Shown here: one piece after another, positions 42,645-52,063 of the stretch
Layout of the letters: each line of letters starts with the position of its first letter
Numbering within the stretch: the first letter of the stretch is position 1
Assembly: GCF_009848495.1 (NCBI RefSeq)
Contig: NZ_WWEP01000014.1
Location: 1-64,000 of the forward strand
Length of the DNA: 64,000 nt
Source of the DNA: Flavobacterium sp. MK4S-17
GTDB taxonomy: Bacteria; Bacteroidota; Bacteroidia; Flavobacteriales; Flavobacteriaceae
Reading direction: 5' to 3'
The notes under the pieces: generated by a model
Told to the model about the DNA's origin: nothing
What the model saw: only the letters and a program-made list of their open reading frames with translations
Databases searched by the model: none
Translations under genes and position numbers: made by a program

Positions 42645-43403
42645 ATGAATGTAATAATAATTGAAGACGAAAAACCGGCTGCAAGACTGCTGCAACGCAA
42701 ACTGCTAAAACTGGGCATAAACGCAGAAACCATGCTTCACTCTGTAGAGGAAGCTATAAACTGGTTTTCAGGAAATGCGCACCCTGACCTTATTTTTTTG
42801 GATATACAGTTGTCTGACGGGCTTTCTTTTGAAATATTTGAAACGGTTACTATTAACAGTGCCATTATTTTTACTACGGCTTATGATGAGTATGCACTGA
42901 GGGCATTTAAGCTAAACAGTATAGACTATTTATTAAAGCCTATAGATGAAGATGACCTTGAAACAGCTGTAAATAAATACAGGGAATACCGGCCACAACC
43001 GCAAAACCTTTCTCTTGATTTTGAGCAGATAAAAAAGATGCTGGTAAACCCTTTGGAGAAAAGCTACAAAAAGCGTTTTGCCATAAAAATAGGACAGCAC
43101 CTTAAAATGGTAAATGTTGATGATGCCGAATGTTTTTTCAGCGAAAATAAGGGGACTTACATACACACCAGGGATAATAAAGACTACCTGCTGGAAAGTA
43201 CTTTGGAGCAGCTTGAAAACGAGCTTGACCCGGCAAAGTTTTACCGTGTTAGCCGGAAGCATATAGTGTGTATAAACACCATTAAGGATATAGTGGTTTA
43301 TACCAATTCAAGGCTTAAGGTTATATTGCCAACTTATAATGCGGATGAAGTAATAGTGAGCCGGGAGCGGGTAAACGATTTCAGGGACTGGCTTGGCAGT
43401 TAA
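42645..43403 (+). CDS. LytTR family response regulator
   Basis: 252-aa cytoplasmic response regulator. The receiver domain (1-~120) has the acidic pair E7-D8, phospho-acceptor Asp53 in LIFLDIQLSDG, Thr in IIFTTAYDEYA and Lys in DYLLKPID. The LytTR DNA-binding domain covers ~145-250 (FFSENKGTYIHTRDNKDYLLESTLEQLE, KFYRVSRKHIVCINTIK). It is the cognate partner of the LytS-type kinase by operon position. LytTR proteins bind paired 9-bp repeats, and such pairs lie upstream of this operon (39315-39344) and of the TonB receptor gene (35682-35711). Confidence 0.92.
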   Translation: MNVIIIEDEKPAARLLQRKLLKLGINAETMLHSVEEAINWFSGNAHPDLIFLDIQLSDGLSFEIFETVTINSAIIFTTAYDEYALRAFKLNSIDYLLKPIDEDDLETAVNKYREYRPQPQNLSLDFEQIKKMLVNPLEKSYKKRFAIKIGQHLKMVNVDDAECFFSENKGTYIHTRDNKDYLLESTLEQLENELDPAKFYRVSRKHIVCINTIKDIVVYTNSRLKVILPTYNADEVIVSRERVNDFRDWLGS

Positions 43404-43430
43404 AACAAATCTCCTTTGAGGAGATTTGTT
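43404..43430 (+). terminator. Hairpin ending the LytTR operon
   Basis: A 12-bp perfect stem (AACAAATCTCCT and its complement) around a 3-nt loop starts immediately after the regulator stop codon. The T run after it is poor, so termination is probable but not certain. Confidence 0.7.
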
Positions 43431-43502
43431 ACATTTCTGCAAAAATAGTATTACAGGCGGTGCTTTGCATATTTTATATTTACAGATTACAATTCTGTGA
43501 AT

Positions 43503-46331
43503 ATGAAGTTTACATACAGCTATATCCTGCTATTTATCTACACACTTTGTTTCGGTCAGGAAAATTCACCCCGTGAAAAAATACTTATAGATGATGACTG
43601 GCATTTTGCCTTTGGGCATCCGTCTGATGTTGCCAAAGACTACAACCATGCGACAGGCTATTTTTCATACTTGGCAAAAACCGGTTATGGCGATGGCCCT
43701 GCTGCACCTGATTTTGATGACAGGGCCTGGAGGCAGTTAAATTTACCGCATGACTGGGCTGTAGAACAGCCCTTTAGCGAAGAAGCAAGTTTTAGCCATG
43801 GTTTTAAGGCATCGGGTAAAGGTTATCCTGAAAAGAGCATTGGCTGGTACCGCAAGACAATTACTATTCCCAAAAGTGATTTAGGCCGTAGGATTACGCT
43901 ACAGTTTGATGGTGTGTTCCGTAATTCGAAAGTGTGGCTTAACGGCCACTATTTAGGTACTGAGGAAAGTGGTTATGATGCGTTTGAATATGATATTACC
44001 GAGTATATAAATTATGATGGCAATAATGTTATAGCTGTAAGGGTTGATGCCGGGATGGAGGAGGGATGGTTTTATGAAGGGGCAGGTATTTACCGCCATG
44101 TATATCTCTGCAAAACAAATAAACTGCATATAGCCACTAATGGTACATATGTGGTATCTGCGCTTAATGGTGATAATGCACAAGTAGCAGCCACCGTTTT
44201 TATTGAAAATCATAAAATCGATACTGCTGGTGAAGTTGAGGTTGTAAATACTATATATGATTCAGCAGGAAAAAAGATAGCTGCTGAAATTTCAAAGCAT
44301 GTAGTTCCCGGATATTACAAGACTGTTGCATATAAAATGTCATTAAAAGTTTTTAAGCCAAAGCTTTGGGGTATTTATAACCCTGAATTATACAGGCTTG
44401 TTACAGTGCTTAAATATAAGGGCAATATTATCGATGAGTACCAAACAACTTTCGGTATAAGGACAATACATTTTGATGCTGAAAAAGGTTTTTTTCTGAA
44501 TGGAAAACCTTTAAAACTAAAAGGCACAAACAACCACCAGGACCATGCAGGGGTAGGGACTGCATTGCCTGATGAATTGCAGTATTACAGGATTAGGAAA
44601 CTTAAGGAGATGGGTAGTAATGCCTACAGGTGCTCGCACCATCCGCCTACGCCGGAGCTTCTTAAAGCCTGTGATGAACTTGGTATGCTGGTTATTGATG
44701 AAACAAGGCTGATGGGTGTAAATGAATATCATTTAGGCAGCCTGAAAAAGATGATTGAGCGTGACAGGAATCACCCAAGTGTAATATGCTGGTCTGTAGG
44801 GAATGAAGAATGGGCTATAGAAAATAGCATAACAGGAGAGCGGATAGCACAAACCATGGAGGCATTCACAAAAAGCCTCGACAGTACACGGCCTGTAACT
44901 GTAGGCATTAGCGGAGGTTTTAAAAGCGGTATATCATCGGTTGTTGAGGTGATGGGGTATAACTATCTGGGTAATGGCGATATAGATGCACACAGGGGTC
45001 AGTACAAACAGCAACCGGGCATGGGCACCGAAGAGGGTTCCACCTTTGCCACAAGGGGAGTATATTTTACAGATAATGAAAAACATTACCAAAGTACCTA
45101 TGATAAAAAACCACGTCCCTCTTTTTACAGTATAGAAGAGGGATGGAATTTTTATGCGGCACGCCCTTACCTTGCGGGGATGTTTATATGGACAGGTTTT
45201 GATTACCGGGGCGAGCCGACTCCTTATGGCTGGCCTTCGGTTACTTCCTATTTTGGGATGATGGACGTTTGCGGGTTTGCAAAAGATAACGTGTATTATT
45301 TAAAATCATGGTGGGGAAAGGGAGATGTATTGCATATATTGCCCCACTGGAACTGGGAGGGAATGGAAGGCAGGAAAATAGATGTTTGGGTATATTCCAA
45401 TTGTGATGAGGTGGAATTATTTTTAAACGGAAAAAGCTTGGGGAAAAAGAAAATGCAGGTTAACAGCCACCTGGAATGGAATGTGCCTTACAGCCCGGGC
45501 AAGTTAAGTGCTGTTGGGTATAAAAATGGAAAGAGAGCGCTGCAGGCGGAAAGGGTAACAACAGGCAGGGCAGATAAAATTAAATTGACCCCGCACAAAA
45601 ATAAGTTATCCGGCAGTACTGATGTAGCTGTTATTACGGTGGAAGTAACAGATAACAAAGGCAGGCATGTGCCAACTGCCAGTAATGAAATACAATTTAC
45701 TATAAAAGGCCCGGGTAAAATAATAGGTGTGGGTAATGGAAATCCTACTTCGCTGGAACCGGATAAATTTTTAGATAGCATAACGTTATATCCTATAAAT
45801 GATTTAAAAGAGCAGCCTTTGGCTACAGCCGGACTTCCATCTTTACCGGATTTTAATTTAAAGGACTGGAGGGAGGCATTTAAAGACAGGGATTATAAAA
45901 ACCTGCCACCGGCATTTGTATATGAGGGTATATTTACCTTAACAGGAAGTTTTAAAGATGCAGAAATAACGTATTACTATAAAAATTTAGGTACTGATAA
46001 GGCTGTTTTTATTAATGGGATAAGGGTAATGCCTGATGACAAAGATACTCTGAAATTTAAATTGCCCGCTCCTATTTTAAAAGAGGGTAACAATACGGTT
46101 GCTGTAATAGCGCCACCGATACATAAAGCACATGAATGGGATAAAATAAATACAGACCCGGGAGTGATACAGGTTATTAAAAAAGCCCCGCAGTGGAAAA
46201 GGAAATTATTTAACGGATATGCGCAGTTAATTATACAGGCAGATAAAAATAAAGGTAAGATTGAGATAACTGCAGAAGGTGCAAAGCTAAAAGGAACCAC
46301 CTTGGTAATTCAATCTGCCGGAGGGGAATAA
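43503..46331 (+). CDS. Glycoside hydrolase family 2 protein (beta-galactosidase-like, DUF4982)
   Basis: 942-aa secreted glycosidase; ATG 43503 gives a clean signal peptide (MKFTYSYILLFIYTLCFGQ), while a GTG two codons upstream is also in frame. Domains in order: GH2 sugar-binding (~25-215, LPHDWAVEQPFSEEA), GH2 Ig-like (~220-330), TIM barrel (~330-610), DUF4982-like domain (~620-690), a Big-like domain and a C-terminal beta region. The acid/base Glu lies in SVGNEEW near 434. The probable nucleophile Glu is in GTEEGSTFATRG near 508. The family cleaves beta-galactosides, glucuronides and similar bonds; substrate unknown. No polysaccharide-utilisation partner (SusC/D) lies beside it. Confidence 0.88.
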   Translation: MKFTYSYILLFIYTLCFGQENSPREKILIDDDWHFAFGHPSDVAKDYNHATGYFSYLAKTGYGDGPAAPDFDDRAWRQLNLPHDWAVEQPFSEEASFSHGFKASGKGYPEKSIGWYRKTITIPKSDLGRRITLQFDGVFRNSKVWLNGHYLGTEESGYDAFEYDITEYINYDGNNVIAVRVDAGMEEGWFYEGAGIYRHVYLCKTNKLHIATNGTYVVSALNGDNAQVAATVFIENHKIDTAGEVEVVNTIYDSAGKKIAAEISKHVVPGYYKTVAYKMSLKVFKPKLWGIYNPELYRLVTVLKYKGNIIDEYQTTFGIRTIHFDAEKGFFLNGKPLKLKGTNNHQDHAGVGTALPDELQYYRIRKLKEMGSNAYRCSHHPPTPELLKACDELGMLVIDETRLMGVNEYHLGSLKKMIERDRNHPSVICWSVGNEEWAIENSITGERIAQTMEAFTKSLDSTRPVTVGISGGFKSGISSVVEVMGYNYLGNGDIDAHRGQYKQQPGMGTEEGSTFATRGVYFTDNEKHYQSTYDKKPRPSFYSIEEGWNFYAARPYLAGMFIWTGFDYRGEPTPYGWPSVTSYFGMMDVCGFAKDNVYYLKSWWGKGDVLHILPHWNWEGMEGRKIDVWVYSNCDEVELFLNGKSLGKKKMQVNSHLEWNVPYSPGKLSAVGYKNGKRALQAERVTTGRADKIKLTPHKNKLSGSTDVAVITVEVTDNKGRHVPTASNEIQFTIKGPGKIIGVGNGNPTSLEPDKFLDSITLYPINDLKEQPLATAGLPSLPDFNLKDWREAFKDRDYKNLPPAFVYEGIFTLTGSFKDAEITYYYKNLGTDKAVFINGIRVMPDDKDTLKFKLPAPILKEGNNTVAVIAPPIHKAHEWDKINTDPGVIQVIKKAPQWKRKLFNGYAQLIIQADKNKGKIEITAEGAKLKGTTLVIQSAGGE

Positions 46332-46335
46332 AAAA

Positions 46336-46401
46336 GAAACTGTTTTATAAACGATAGCTTTAGTTATTTAAAAACTAATATCCGGTTTATAAAACAGTTT
46401 C
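46336..46401. repeat. 17-bp perfect inverted repeat between convergent genes
   Basis: 46336-46352 and 46385-46401 are exact complements (GAAACTGTTTTATAAAC), with a nested TTAGTT/AACTAA pair in the 32-nt spacer. On the reverse strand the outer stem is followed by a run of T, so it can serve as the terminator of the CsbD gene; towards the + strand it lies just after the GH2 stop. The arm length is unusual for an ordinary terminator. Confidence 0.75.
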
Positions 46402-46435
46402 GGGAAATGCAGTATATCCTTAAAGGAACTTCAGG

Positions 46436-46618
46436 CTATTGGAAAATAGAAAGTATTTCTTTTTTCGCTTTACCTAATTTCTTTTCAAGGCGTCCCCACA
46501 TTTCATCTTCTTTTCCTTCTTCATATGTTAAGTCGTCATCAGTAAGCTGTCCATATTCCTGTTTAAGCTTACCTTTAAACTCGTTCCAGTTTCCTCTTAT
46601 TTCTTCTGAATTTGGCAT
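46436..46618 (-). CDS. CsbD family stress-related protein
   Basis: 60-aa soluble, highly charged protein. [28 protein letters not shown] is the CsbD family signature (I-x-G-x-W-x-x-x-K-G-K-x-K-x-x-x-G-x-L-T-D-D). Members are general-stress-induced small proteins of unknown mechanism. It stands alone, converging on the GH2 gene and followed by the large inverted repeat. Confidence 0.9.
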   Translation of the reverse strand: MPNSEEIRGNWNEFKGKLKQEYGQLTDDDLTYEEGKEDEMWGRLEKKLGKAKKEILSIFQ

Positions 46619-46702
46619 GATTATATGTTTTTATTTGTTATAGTATAAAGTTACTATTGATAATCTAAAAATACTGCCAAAGCCATGCTAAGCTTATCAC
46701 AA

Positions 46703-47722
46703 TTATTTACTTAGTCTATGCAGTGTAAAAGTCATTGCGGTAAGGAGGAAAAATGCAACTACCTGATGTGCAAGCCCAAGCCATAAGGGCACCCTTAGTA
46801 ATAATGTAAATACTCCAAGTATAAATTGAAGCGATACAATAATGACCAGGGCATTTAAACCTTGCTTTTGCTGAGTATCAAGGTTGTATTTTTTCCCTTT
46901 AAAAAACAGGAATACTATAAAAGCAACTACTACATAAGCCATAGTGCGGTGCACAAACTGCACGCCGCTTTGCCCCTCTGTTAATGCAAGCAGTAAAGAA
47001 GGCTTTTCTATAAAAATACTGTCATGCATAAATTGCCCGTCACTCATTAAAGGCCAGTGGTTGTGTATCAGCCCGGCGTTTAGCCCTGCAACAAAGCCAC
47101 CATAAATAATTTGCAATAACAGGATTAAAAGTGTTATACGTGCCAGTTTTTTAAGCGGTGCAATAGCCGGTTTCCTCTCAGGGTAAATTAAATCAAGTGC
47201 TACCCAAAGCGTATAGGCAAAAGTTACAAAAGCAAAAGTTAAATGCAGTGAAAGCCTGAAATGGCTTACATCAGGATTATCCACGAGTCCGCTTTTTACC
47301 ATGAACCAGCCGAAAAAACCCTGTAAGGCACCCATAGCTAAAAGTATGAGGCATTTTCCCACAGTTGCCTTATCCAGTTTTTTGCGTATTAGGAAATAAA
47401 TAAACGGAATAATAAAAACTATCCCTATTACCCTGCCTATAAGGCGGTGGAACCATTCCCAGAAATAAATAAACTTATAATCTGAAAGCGTAAAATCGTT
47501 ATGGATATTAATTTTTTGATACTCGGGGAATTTTTTGTATTCCTCAAAAGCATCCTGCCATTTTTCCTCGCTCATAGGAGGAAATGTATCTGTAACCAAA
47601 TGCCAGTCGGTCATAGAAAGCCCGGAATTGGTAAGCCTTGTAATTCCGCCCACTACAACCATGATAAAAACCAGGGCACAGCCTGATAGCAGCCATAGTA
47701 TTACCGGTTTATTTTGCTTCAT
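46703..47722 (-). CDS. ctaA: Heme A synthase, COX15/CtaA family
   Basis: 339-aa integral membrane protein with eight predicted transmembrane helices that oxidises heme O to heme A for cytochrome oxidase. Conserved stretches: VVVGGITRLTNSGLSMTDW (23-41), EWFHRLIGR with a heme-binding His near 91, HFRLSLHLTFAF, GLIHNHWPLM, QFVHRTMAY and LAHQVVAFFLL near the C-terminus. The longer form with an insertion after helix 1 resembles the COX15 (alphaproteobacterial/mitochondrial) subtype. It follows the CCA-adding enzyme gene by 11 bases and ends the tsaC-cca-ctaA unit. Confidence 0.93.
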   Translation of the reverse strand: MKQNKPVILWLLSGCALVFIMVVVGGITRLTNSGLSMTDWHLVTDTFPPMSEEKWQDAFEEYKKFPEYQKINIHNDFTLSDYKFIYFWEWFHRLIGRVIGIVFIIPFIYFLIRKKLDKATVGKCLILLAMGALQGFFGWFMVKSGLVDNPDVSHFRLSLHLTFAFVTFAYTLWVALDLIYPERKPAIAPLKKLARITLLILLLQIIYGGFVAGLNAGLIHNHWPLMSDGQFMHDSIFIEKPSLLLALTEGQSGVQFVHRTMAYVVVAFIVFLFFKGKKYNLDTQQKQGLNALVIIVSLQFILGVFTLLLRVPLWLGLAHQVVAFFLLTAMTFTLHRLSK

Positions 47723-47733
47723 TTTATTGTGTA

Positions 47734-49161
47734 TTAGTTTGTTTTAAGCCCCATTTTTAAAGCCTTTTCCATCATAAAATCGTGGGCAGCATTATATTCA
47801 TTAGGAATTTCACCTTCCAGTATAGCTTCTTTTATGGCTTCCTTAAGCACACCTATTTCCCTAGAGGGCTTAAGGTTAAATATTTCCATAATTTCTTCCC
47901 CGCTTATGGGTGGCTGGAAATTGCGCACATGGTCGCGCTCCTCAACTTCCACAATTTTTTGGCGTACAATTTTAAAGTTATTATGGTACTTTTTAAATTT
48001 TTGTGGATTTTTCGTGGTAATGTCAGCCTCGCATAAGGTCATTAAATCTTCAACATCTTCTCCGGCATCAAATATAAGCCTGCGCACAGCAGAATCAGTT
48101 ACTATATCCTGTGCTAACACAATAGGGCGGGAGCTGAGCATAACCATTTTAGATACATATTTCATTTTATGGTTAAGGGGCATATGCAGCCTTTCAAAAA
48201 GTTTCTTAACCATTTTACCTCCCACAAATTCATGCCCGTGAAACGTCCAGCCTATTTTTTTATGGAACTTTTTTGTTGGTGCCTTACCAATATCATGTAA
48301 CAATGCCGACCACCTAAGCCATACATCATCAGTATTTGGGGCAATATTATCAACCACTTCAAGGGTATGATAAAAATTATCTTTGTGGGTTTGGCCCTCT
48401 ACTTCCTCAACACCCTTCAGGGCGGTAAGCTCTGGTAAAATAATTTGCAAAAGCCCCGTTTGGTGCAAAAGTTTAAATCCTGTTGATGGCTTTGGCGCCA
48501 TCAATATTTTATTCAGTTCGTCAACAATTCGTTCACCGGAAATTATACTTATACGGTCTTTATTACGTCCTATTGCCTTTAACGATTCTTCCTCAATAGT
48601 AAAGTTAAGCTGTGTGGCAAAGCGTATGGCACGCATCATGCGCAGCGGGTCATCACTATAGGTTATATCCGGGTCTAAAGGCGTGCGTATAATACCTTTT
48701 TTAAGGTCGTCCATTCCGTTAAATGGATCTACCAGTTCGCCAAAATCTGCTTCATCAAGGGATAAGGCAAGGGCGTTAATGGTAAAATCACGGCGGTTTT
48801 GGTCATCTTCTAGTGTACCTGTTTCAACATGCGGCTTTCGGCTTTCCCATTGGTAGGATTCCTTACGCGCACCCACAAATTCAATATCGGTATCGTTATG
48901 GCGCAGCATGGCAGTACCGTAATTCTTAAAAACCTGAACTTTAGGCTTACCGGGCAGCAGGGAAGAAACTTTTTCTGCCAGTGCAATACCACTGCCAACG
49001 GCAACAATATCTATATCTTTTTTAAGGCCCCTGTTTAAAAGAAAATCGCGCACATAGCCGCCAATAACATAACTTTTTACATTAAGCGTTGCAGCAGCCT
49101 GGGAGGTTATTGTAAATATTTTATTATTTAATGCTTCTTTATATGAAGTTTTTGCTTTCAT
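47734..49161 (-). CDS. cca: CCA tRNA nucleotidyltransferase with HD domain
   Basis: 475-aa enzyme adding or repairing the 3' CCA of tRNA. The class II nucleotidyltransferase core has [12 protein letters not shown] and KDIDIVAVG (catalytic DxD, about 50-55). [31 protein letters not shown] and [14 protein letters not shown] follow. An HD domain (~245-360) has HTLEVVDNI and [12 protein letters not shown], giving the metal-binding His/Asp set seen in one bacterial subgroup. Its start overlaps the tsaC stop by one base (TAATG), so the two are translationally coupled. Confidence 0.93.
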   Translation of the reverse strand: MKAKTSYKEALNNKIFTITSQAAATLNVKSYVIGGYVRDFLLNRGLKKDIDIVAVGSGIALAEKVSSLLPGKPKVQVFKNYGTAMLRHNDTDIEFVGARKESYQWESRKPHVETGTLEDDQNRRDFTINALALSLDEADFGELVDPFNGMDDLKKGIIRTPLDPDITYSDDPLRMMRAIRFATQLNFTIEEESLKAIGRNKDRISIISGERIVDELNKILMAPKPSTGFKLLHQTGLLQIILPELTALKGVEEVEGQTHKDNFYHTLEVVDNIAPNTDDVWLRWSALLHDIGKAPTKKFHKKIGWTFHGHEFVGGKMVKKLFERLHMPLNHKMKYVSKMVMLSSRPIVLAQDIVTDSAVRRLIFDAGEDVEDLMTLCEADITTKNPQKFKKYHNNFKIVRQKIVEVEERDHVRNFQPPISGEEIMEIFNLKPSREIGVLKEAIKEAILEGEIPNEYNAAHDFMMEKALKMGLKTN

Positions 49162-49733
49162 TAAGGTCGTATCACTTTTACCTGCAAATCGTTACCTATT
49201 TTAATAATAGTGGATGGTTTTGCGGCAATTTTATCGTGGTGCAAATTTACAATATAGTCAACTCCGTCCAAAATATGGTGGTCTATTTCTTTAAAAGAAT
49301 TAGGTGTTGGCATGCCGCTTATATTAGCAGAAGTTGAAACCAGCGGTTTTTTCATGCGTTTCATGAGTTTGTAGCAAAAAGGTTCTTTCACTAAGCGTAC
49401 GCCAAGTGTATTATCTGATGCAACTAAATTAGGAGCCACATTTTTAGGGTTATCCAGTATAAGCGTTGTAGGTTTATCGCTCAGCTCTATTATCTGCCAG
49501 GCAACTTCAGGTATTTCCCGGAAAACATTATGCATCATTCTGTCGCCATTCATCAGCACAATCATGCTTTTGGTTTCTTCACGTTGTTTCAGCTCATATA
49601 TTTTTTTTACGGCTTCAGGGTTGGTGGCATCACAGCCTATACCCCAAACCGTGTCTGTAGGGTATAATATTATACCGCCATTTTTTATTACCTCAAATGC
49701 ATTGTGCACTTCTTCGTTAATTGTATGTTCCAT
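49161..49733 (-). CDS. tsaC: L-threonylcarbamoyladenylate synthase (Sua5/YciO/YrdC)
   Basis: 190-aa single-domain YrdC-type protein making threonylcarbamoyl-AMP from threonine, bicarbonate and ATP, the first step of t6A tRNA modification. [18 protein letters not shown] (20-37) is the family signature. [17 protein letters not shown] (about 126-142) forms the nucleotide-binding part. The C-terminal Sua5 extension is absent, so this is the short form. It is coupled to the CCA-adding enzyme gene, another tRNA-maturation function. Confidence 0.92.
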   Translation of the reverse strand: MEHTINEEVHNAFEVIKNGGIILYPTDTVWGIGCDATNPEAVKKIYELKQREETKSMIVLMNGDRMMHNVFREIPEVAWQIIELSDKPTTLILDNPKNVAPNLVASDNTLGVRLVKEPFCYKLMKRMKKPLVSTSANISGMPTPNSFKEIDHHILDGVDYIVNLHHDKIAAKPSTIIKIGNDLQVKVIRP

Positions 49734-49738
49734 ACTGT

Positions 49739-50839
49739 TTAAAACTTATTAAGTATTTCAGTAATTGTTTGTATTTCTTCCTGAGTAAGCACCGGGCTTA
49801 TCGGCAGGCTCAGCACTTCATTATGCAGTTTTTCTGTAACAGGTAAAGACAGGGTGTTATACTCCCTATAAGCATCCTGCTTGTGGGGCGGAATTGGATA
49901 ATGTACCTGTGTTTGTATTCCGTTATCTGTTAAGTATTGCTGTAGCCTGTCCCTTTCGGTACAGCGTATTACAAATAGGTGCCATACATGGCTTTCAGGT
50001 TTGGCGGGCCAAGCAGGTACTTTTATTTTAGGATTGATAATGTTGTTGATATAAAATTCAGCTATTTCCCTGCGCTTTTGGTTTTCGGCATCAAGATATT
50101 GTAGTTTTATATTTAAAACGGCTGCCTGTATTTCGTCCAGCCTTGAATTCAGCCCTTTGTATTTGTGCACATATTTGGTTTCCGACCCATAATTTGCCAG
50201 TGCCCTTAGTGTTTTTGCAAGCCTATCATCATCGGATGTAACCGCACCGCCATCGCCAAGGGCACCAAGATTTTTACCAGGATAAAAACTGAATGCAGCA
50301 GCATCGGCAAGGCTGCCTGTTTTCCTGCCATTCCATACGGCGCCAATAGCCTGGGCATTATCTTCTATAATTTTAAGATTATACTTTTGGGCAAGATTTT
50401 GTAACGCGTCCGAAAAAACAGCCTGCCCGTATAAATGCACTATCATAATAGCTTTTGTCCGTTGTGATATGCTTTCCTCAATTTTCGTGAGGTCAATATT
50501 AAAGGTAGTTTCATCAGGTTCGGCAAAAACAGGCTTCAGCCCGTTTTCTGTTATGGCAAGTACAGAAGCTATATAAGTATTGGCAGGCACTATAACTTCA
50601 TCCCCTGGCTGCATTACACCCATTTCCATATAGGCACGCAAAATAAGCCGCAGTGCATCAAGGCCGTTGGCTGTTCCTATGGCATGCTTTACACCTATAT
50701 AACCTGCAAGGTTCTGTTCAAAAAGTTTTGTTTCTTCACCCAGTAAATACCAGCCACTCCTAAAGGTTTCCAGCAGTTTCTGCTCAATTTCCTTTTGGTG
50801 CAGCATGTTTATTTTTTGCAGGTCGAGAAACTTTATCAT
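49739..50839 (-). CDS. DegT/DnrJ/EryC1/StrS family sugar aminotransferase
   Basis: 366-aa PLP-dependent enzyme of the kind that aminates nucleotide-linked keto-sugars for surface polysaccharides. [48 protein letters not shown] and [17 protein letters not shown] (PLP lysine near 185) are the family motifs. The sequence resembles the 3-amino (FdtB-like) branch, but the sugar cannot be fixed by eye. It begins the polysaccharide block, divergent from the GT4 gene, with its own promoter; tsaC follows after five bases and may be co-transcribed. Confidence 0.88.
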   Translation of the reverse strand: MIKFLDLQKINMLHQKEIEQKLLETFRSGWYLLGEETKLFEQNLAGYIGVKHAIGTANGLDALRLILRAYMEMGVMQPGDEVIVPANTYIASVLAITENGLKPVFAEPDETTFNIDLTKIEESISQRTKAIMIVHLYGQAVFSDALQNLAQKYNLKIIEDNAQAIGAVWNGRKTGSLADAAAFSFYPGKNLGALGDGGAVTSDDDRLAKTLRALANYGSETKYVHKYKGLNSRLDEIQAAVLNIKLQYLDAENQKRREIAEFYINNIINPKIKVPAWPAKPESHVWHLFVIRCTERDRLQQYLTDNGIQTQVHYPIPPHKQDAYREYNTLSLPVTEKLHNEVLSLPISPVLTQEEIQTITEILNKF

Positions 50840-50856
50840 TACAATTAATTATAAAG

Positions 50857-50864
50857 CAAAAATA
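50857..50864 (-). promoter_or_regulatory. Probable -7 element of the aminotransferase gene
   Basis: The reverse strand reads TATTTTTG (TAnnTTTG) 17 bases upstream of the ATG at 50839. Confidence 0.5.
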
Positions 50865-50924
50865 TTGAAAGTTTATATAACAGCAGTTAATAATATGCTT
50901 AGTATGCAACATTATTATTTTTGA

Positions 50925-50932
50925 TACCTTTG
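50925..50932 (+). promoter_or_regulatory. Probable -7 element of the glycosyltransferase operon
   Basis: TACCTTTG (TAnnTTTG) ends 16 bases before the ATG at 50949. Confidence 0.6.
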
Positions 50933-50948
50933 CCTGCAAACGCTATTT

Positions 50949-52058
50949 ATGAGATTAATACAGGTTACTGCATCAAGGGTTTGGCGCGGGCACGAGCAAA
51001 AGATAATTTATTTATATGAGGCTTTTCGCGATTTTGGCTATGTTGAAGACCAGTGGATTGTGTGTATAAAAGACTCCGAACTATATAATGTTGCCAAAAG
51101 CAAAAATATGCAGGTAATAGGACTGGAATATAATGGTGAATATGACCTTAAGTTTGCCAAAGCCTTAAAACAGGCAGCCGATGAAAACAGGGCTGATATT
51201 GTATTTATCCATAACAGCGAGTCGCACACAATAAGCGTCCTGTCGTCCATATTTTACGGACTTAAAATTCCTTTGGTATTGTGCCGTACTCTTATTAAAA
51301 GGGTGGATACCAACTTTCTTAGGAAGTGGAAATACAATTATAAAGAAATTAAGAAAATTATATGCGTATCAAACCCTGTAGTCGATGTACTGAAATATGC
51401 AGTTAAAGACCACAGTAAAATGTGCGTTGTGGGCAGTGTTACTGATATTCATAAATTCAAATATAAAGATGCAGGGATACTAAGGAAAGAATTTTCTATT
51501 CCTGACGATTATAAAATTATAGGCAATATAGCTGCCTTTACAGGATTTAAAGACCATGTAACCTGGGTTAATGCAGCAGCCGAACTGGTTAAGCGGGGTG
51601 TAAAGGCAAAATTTATACTGATTGGCGAAGGCGGGCTGGAGCAGCAGGTAAGACAGCAGGTAAAAGATTTAGGTATTGACAGCGAAGTAATTTTTGCGGG
51701 TTTCAGGAAGGATATACCGCAGGTTTTGCCCGAATTTGATTTATTCATGTTTACCTCCAACAATGAACCTACAGGCGGTGTACTGCTGGAAGCCTATGCC
51801 TGCCATGTGCCTATTGTGGCAGCTAATGCAGGCGGTATTCCCGAAGTGGTGGTTAATGGTGAAACAGGGCTTATGGCGCAGGTGGGCAACCCAATAGATT
51901 TTGCAGATAAGGTTCAGCAGTTACTGGGTGATGAGGGGTTACAGGATGAATTCAGGAAAAACGGATATGAATTCCTTAAAAATAACTTCACCAAAGAAGT
52001 GATTGCCAAAAAAATGTTTGACGAGCTTAATGAGGTATTGCAGGCTTCCAAAAAATAG
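50949..52058 (+). CDS. Glycosyltransferase family 4 protein
   Basis: 369-aa GT-B fold glycosyltransferase, cytoplasmic or membrane-peripheral. GRGHEQK-like start (RVWRGHEQKIIYLYEAF) gives the N-terminal domain. In the C-terminal domain, IGEGGLEQQVRQQVKDLG binds the donor and EPTGGVLLE is the EX7E catalytic motif (near 270-278), followed by NAGGIPEVV. Donor and acceptor are unknown. It heads a short + strand unit with the TupA-like gene, whose start touches its stop codon. Confidence 0.9.
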   Translation: MRLIQVTASRVWRGHEQKIIYLYEAFRDFGYVEDQWIVCIKDSELYNVAKSKNMQVIGLEYNGEYDLKFAKALKQAADENRADIVFIHNSESHTISVLSSIFYGLKIPLVLCRTLIKRVDTNFLRKWKYNYKEIKKIICVSNPVVDVLKYAVKDHSKMCVVGSVTDIHKFKYKDAGILRKEFSIPDDYKIIGNIAAFTGFKDHVTWVNAAAELVKRGVKAKFILIGEGGLEQQVRQQVKDLGIDSEVIFAGFRKDIPQVLPEFDLFMFTSNNEPTGGVLLEAYACHVPIVAANAGGIPEVVVNGETGLMAQVGNPIDFADKVQQLLGDEGLQDEFRKNGYEFLKNNFTKEVIAKKMFDELNEVLQASKK

Positions 52059-52063
52059 TGTTT

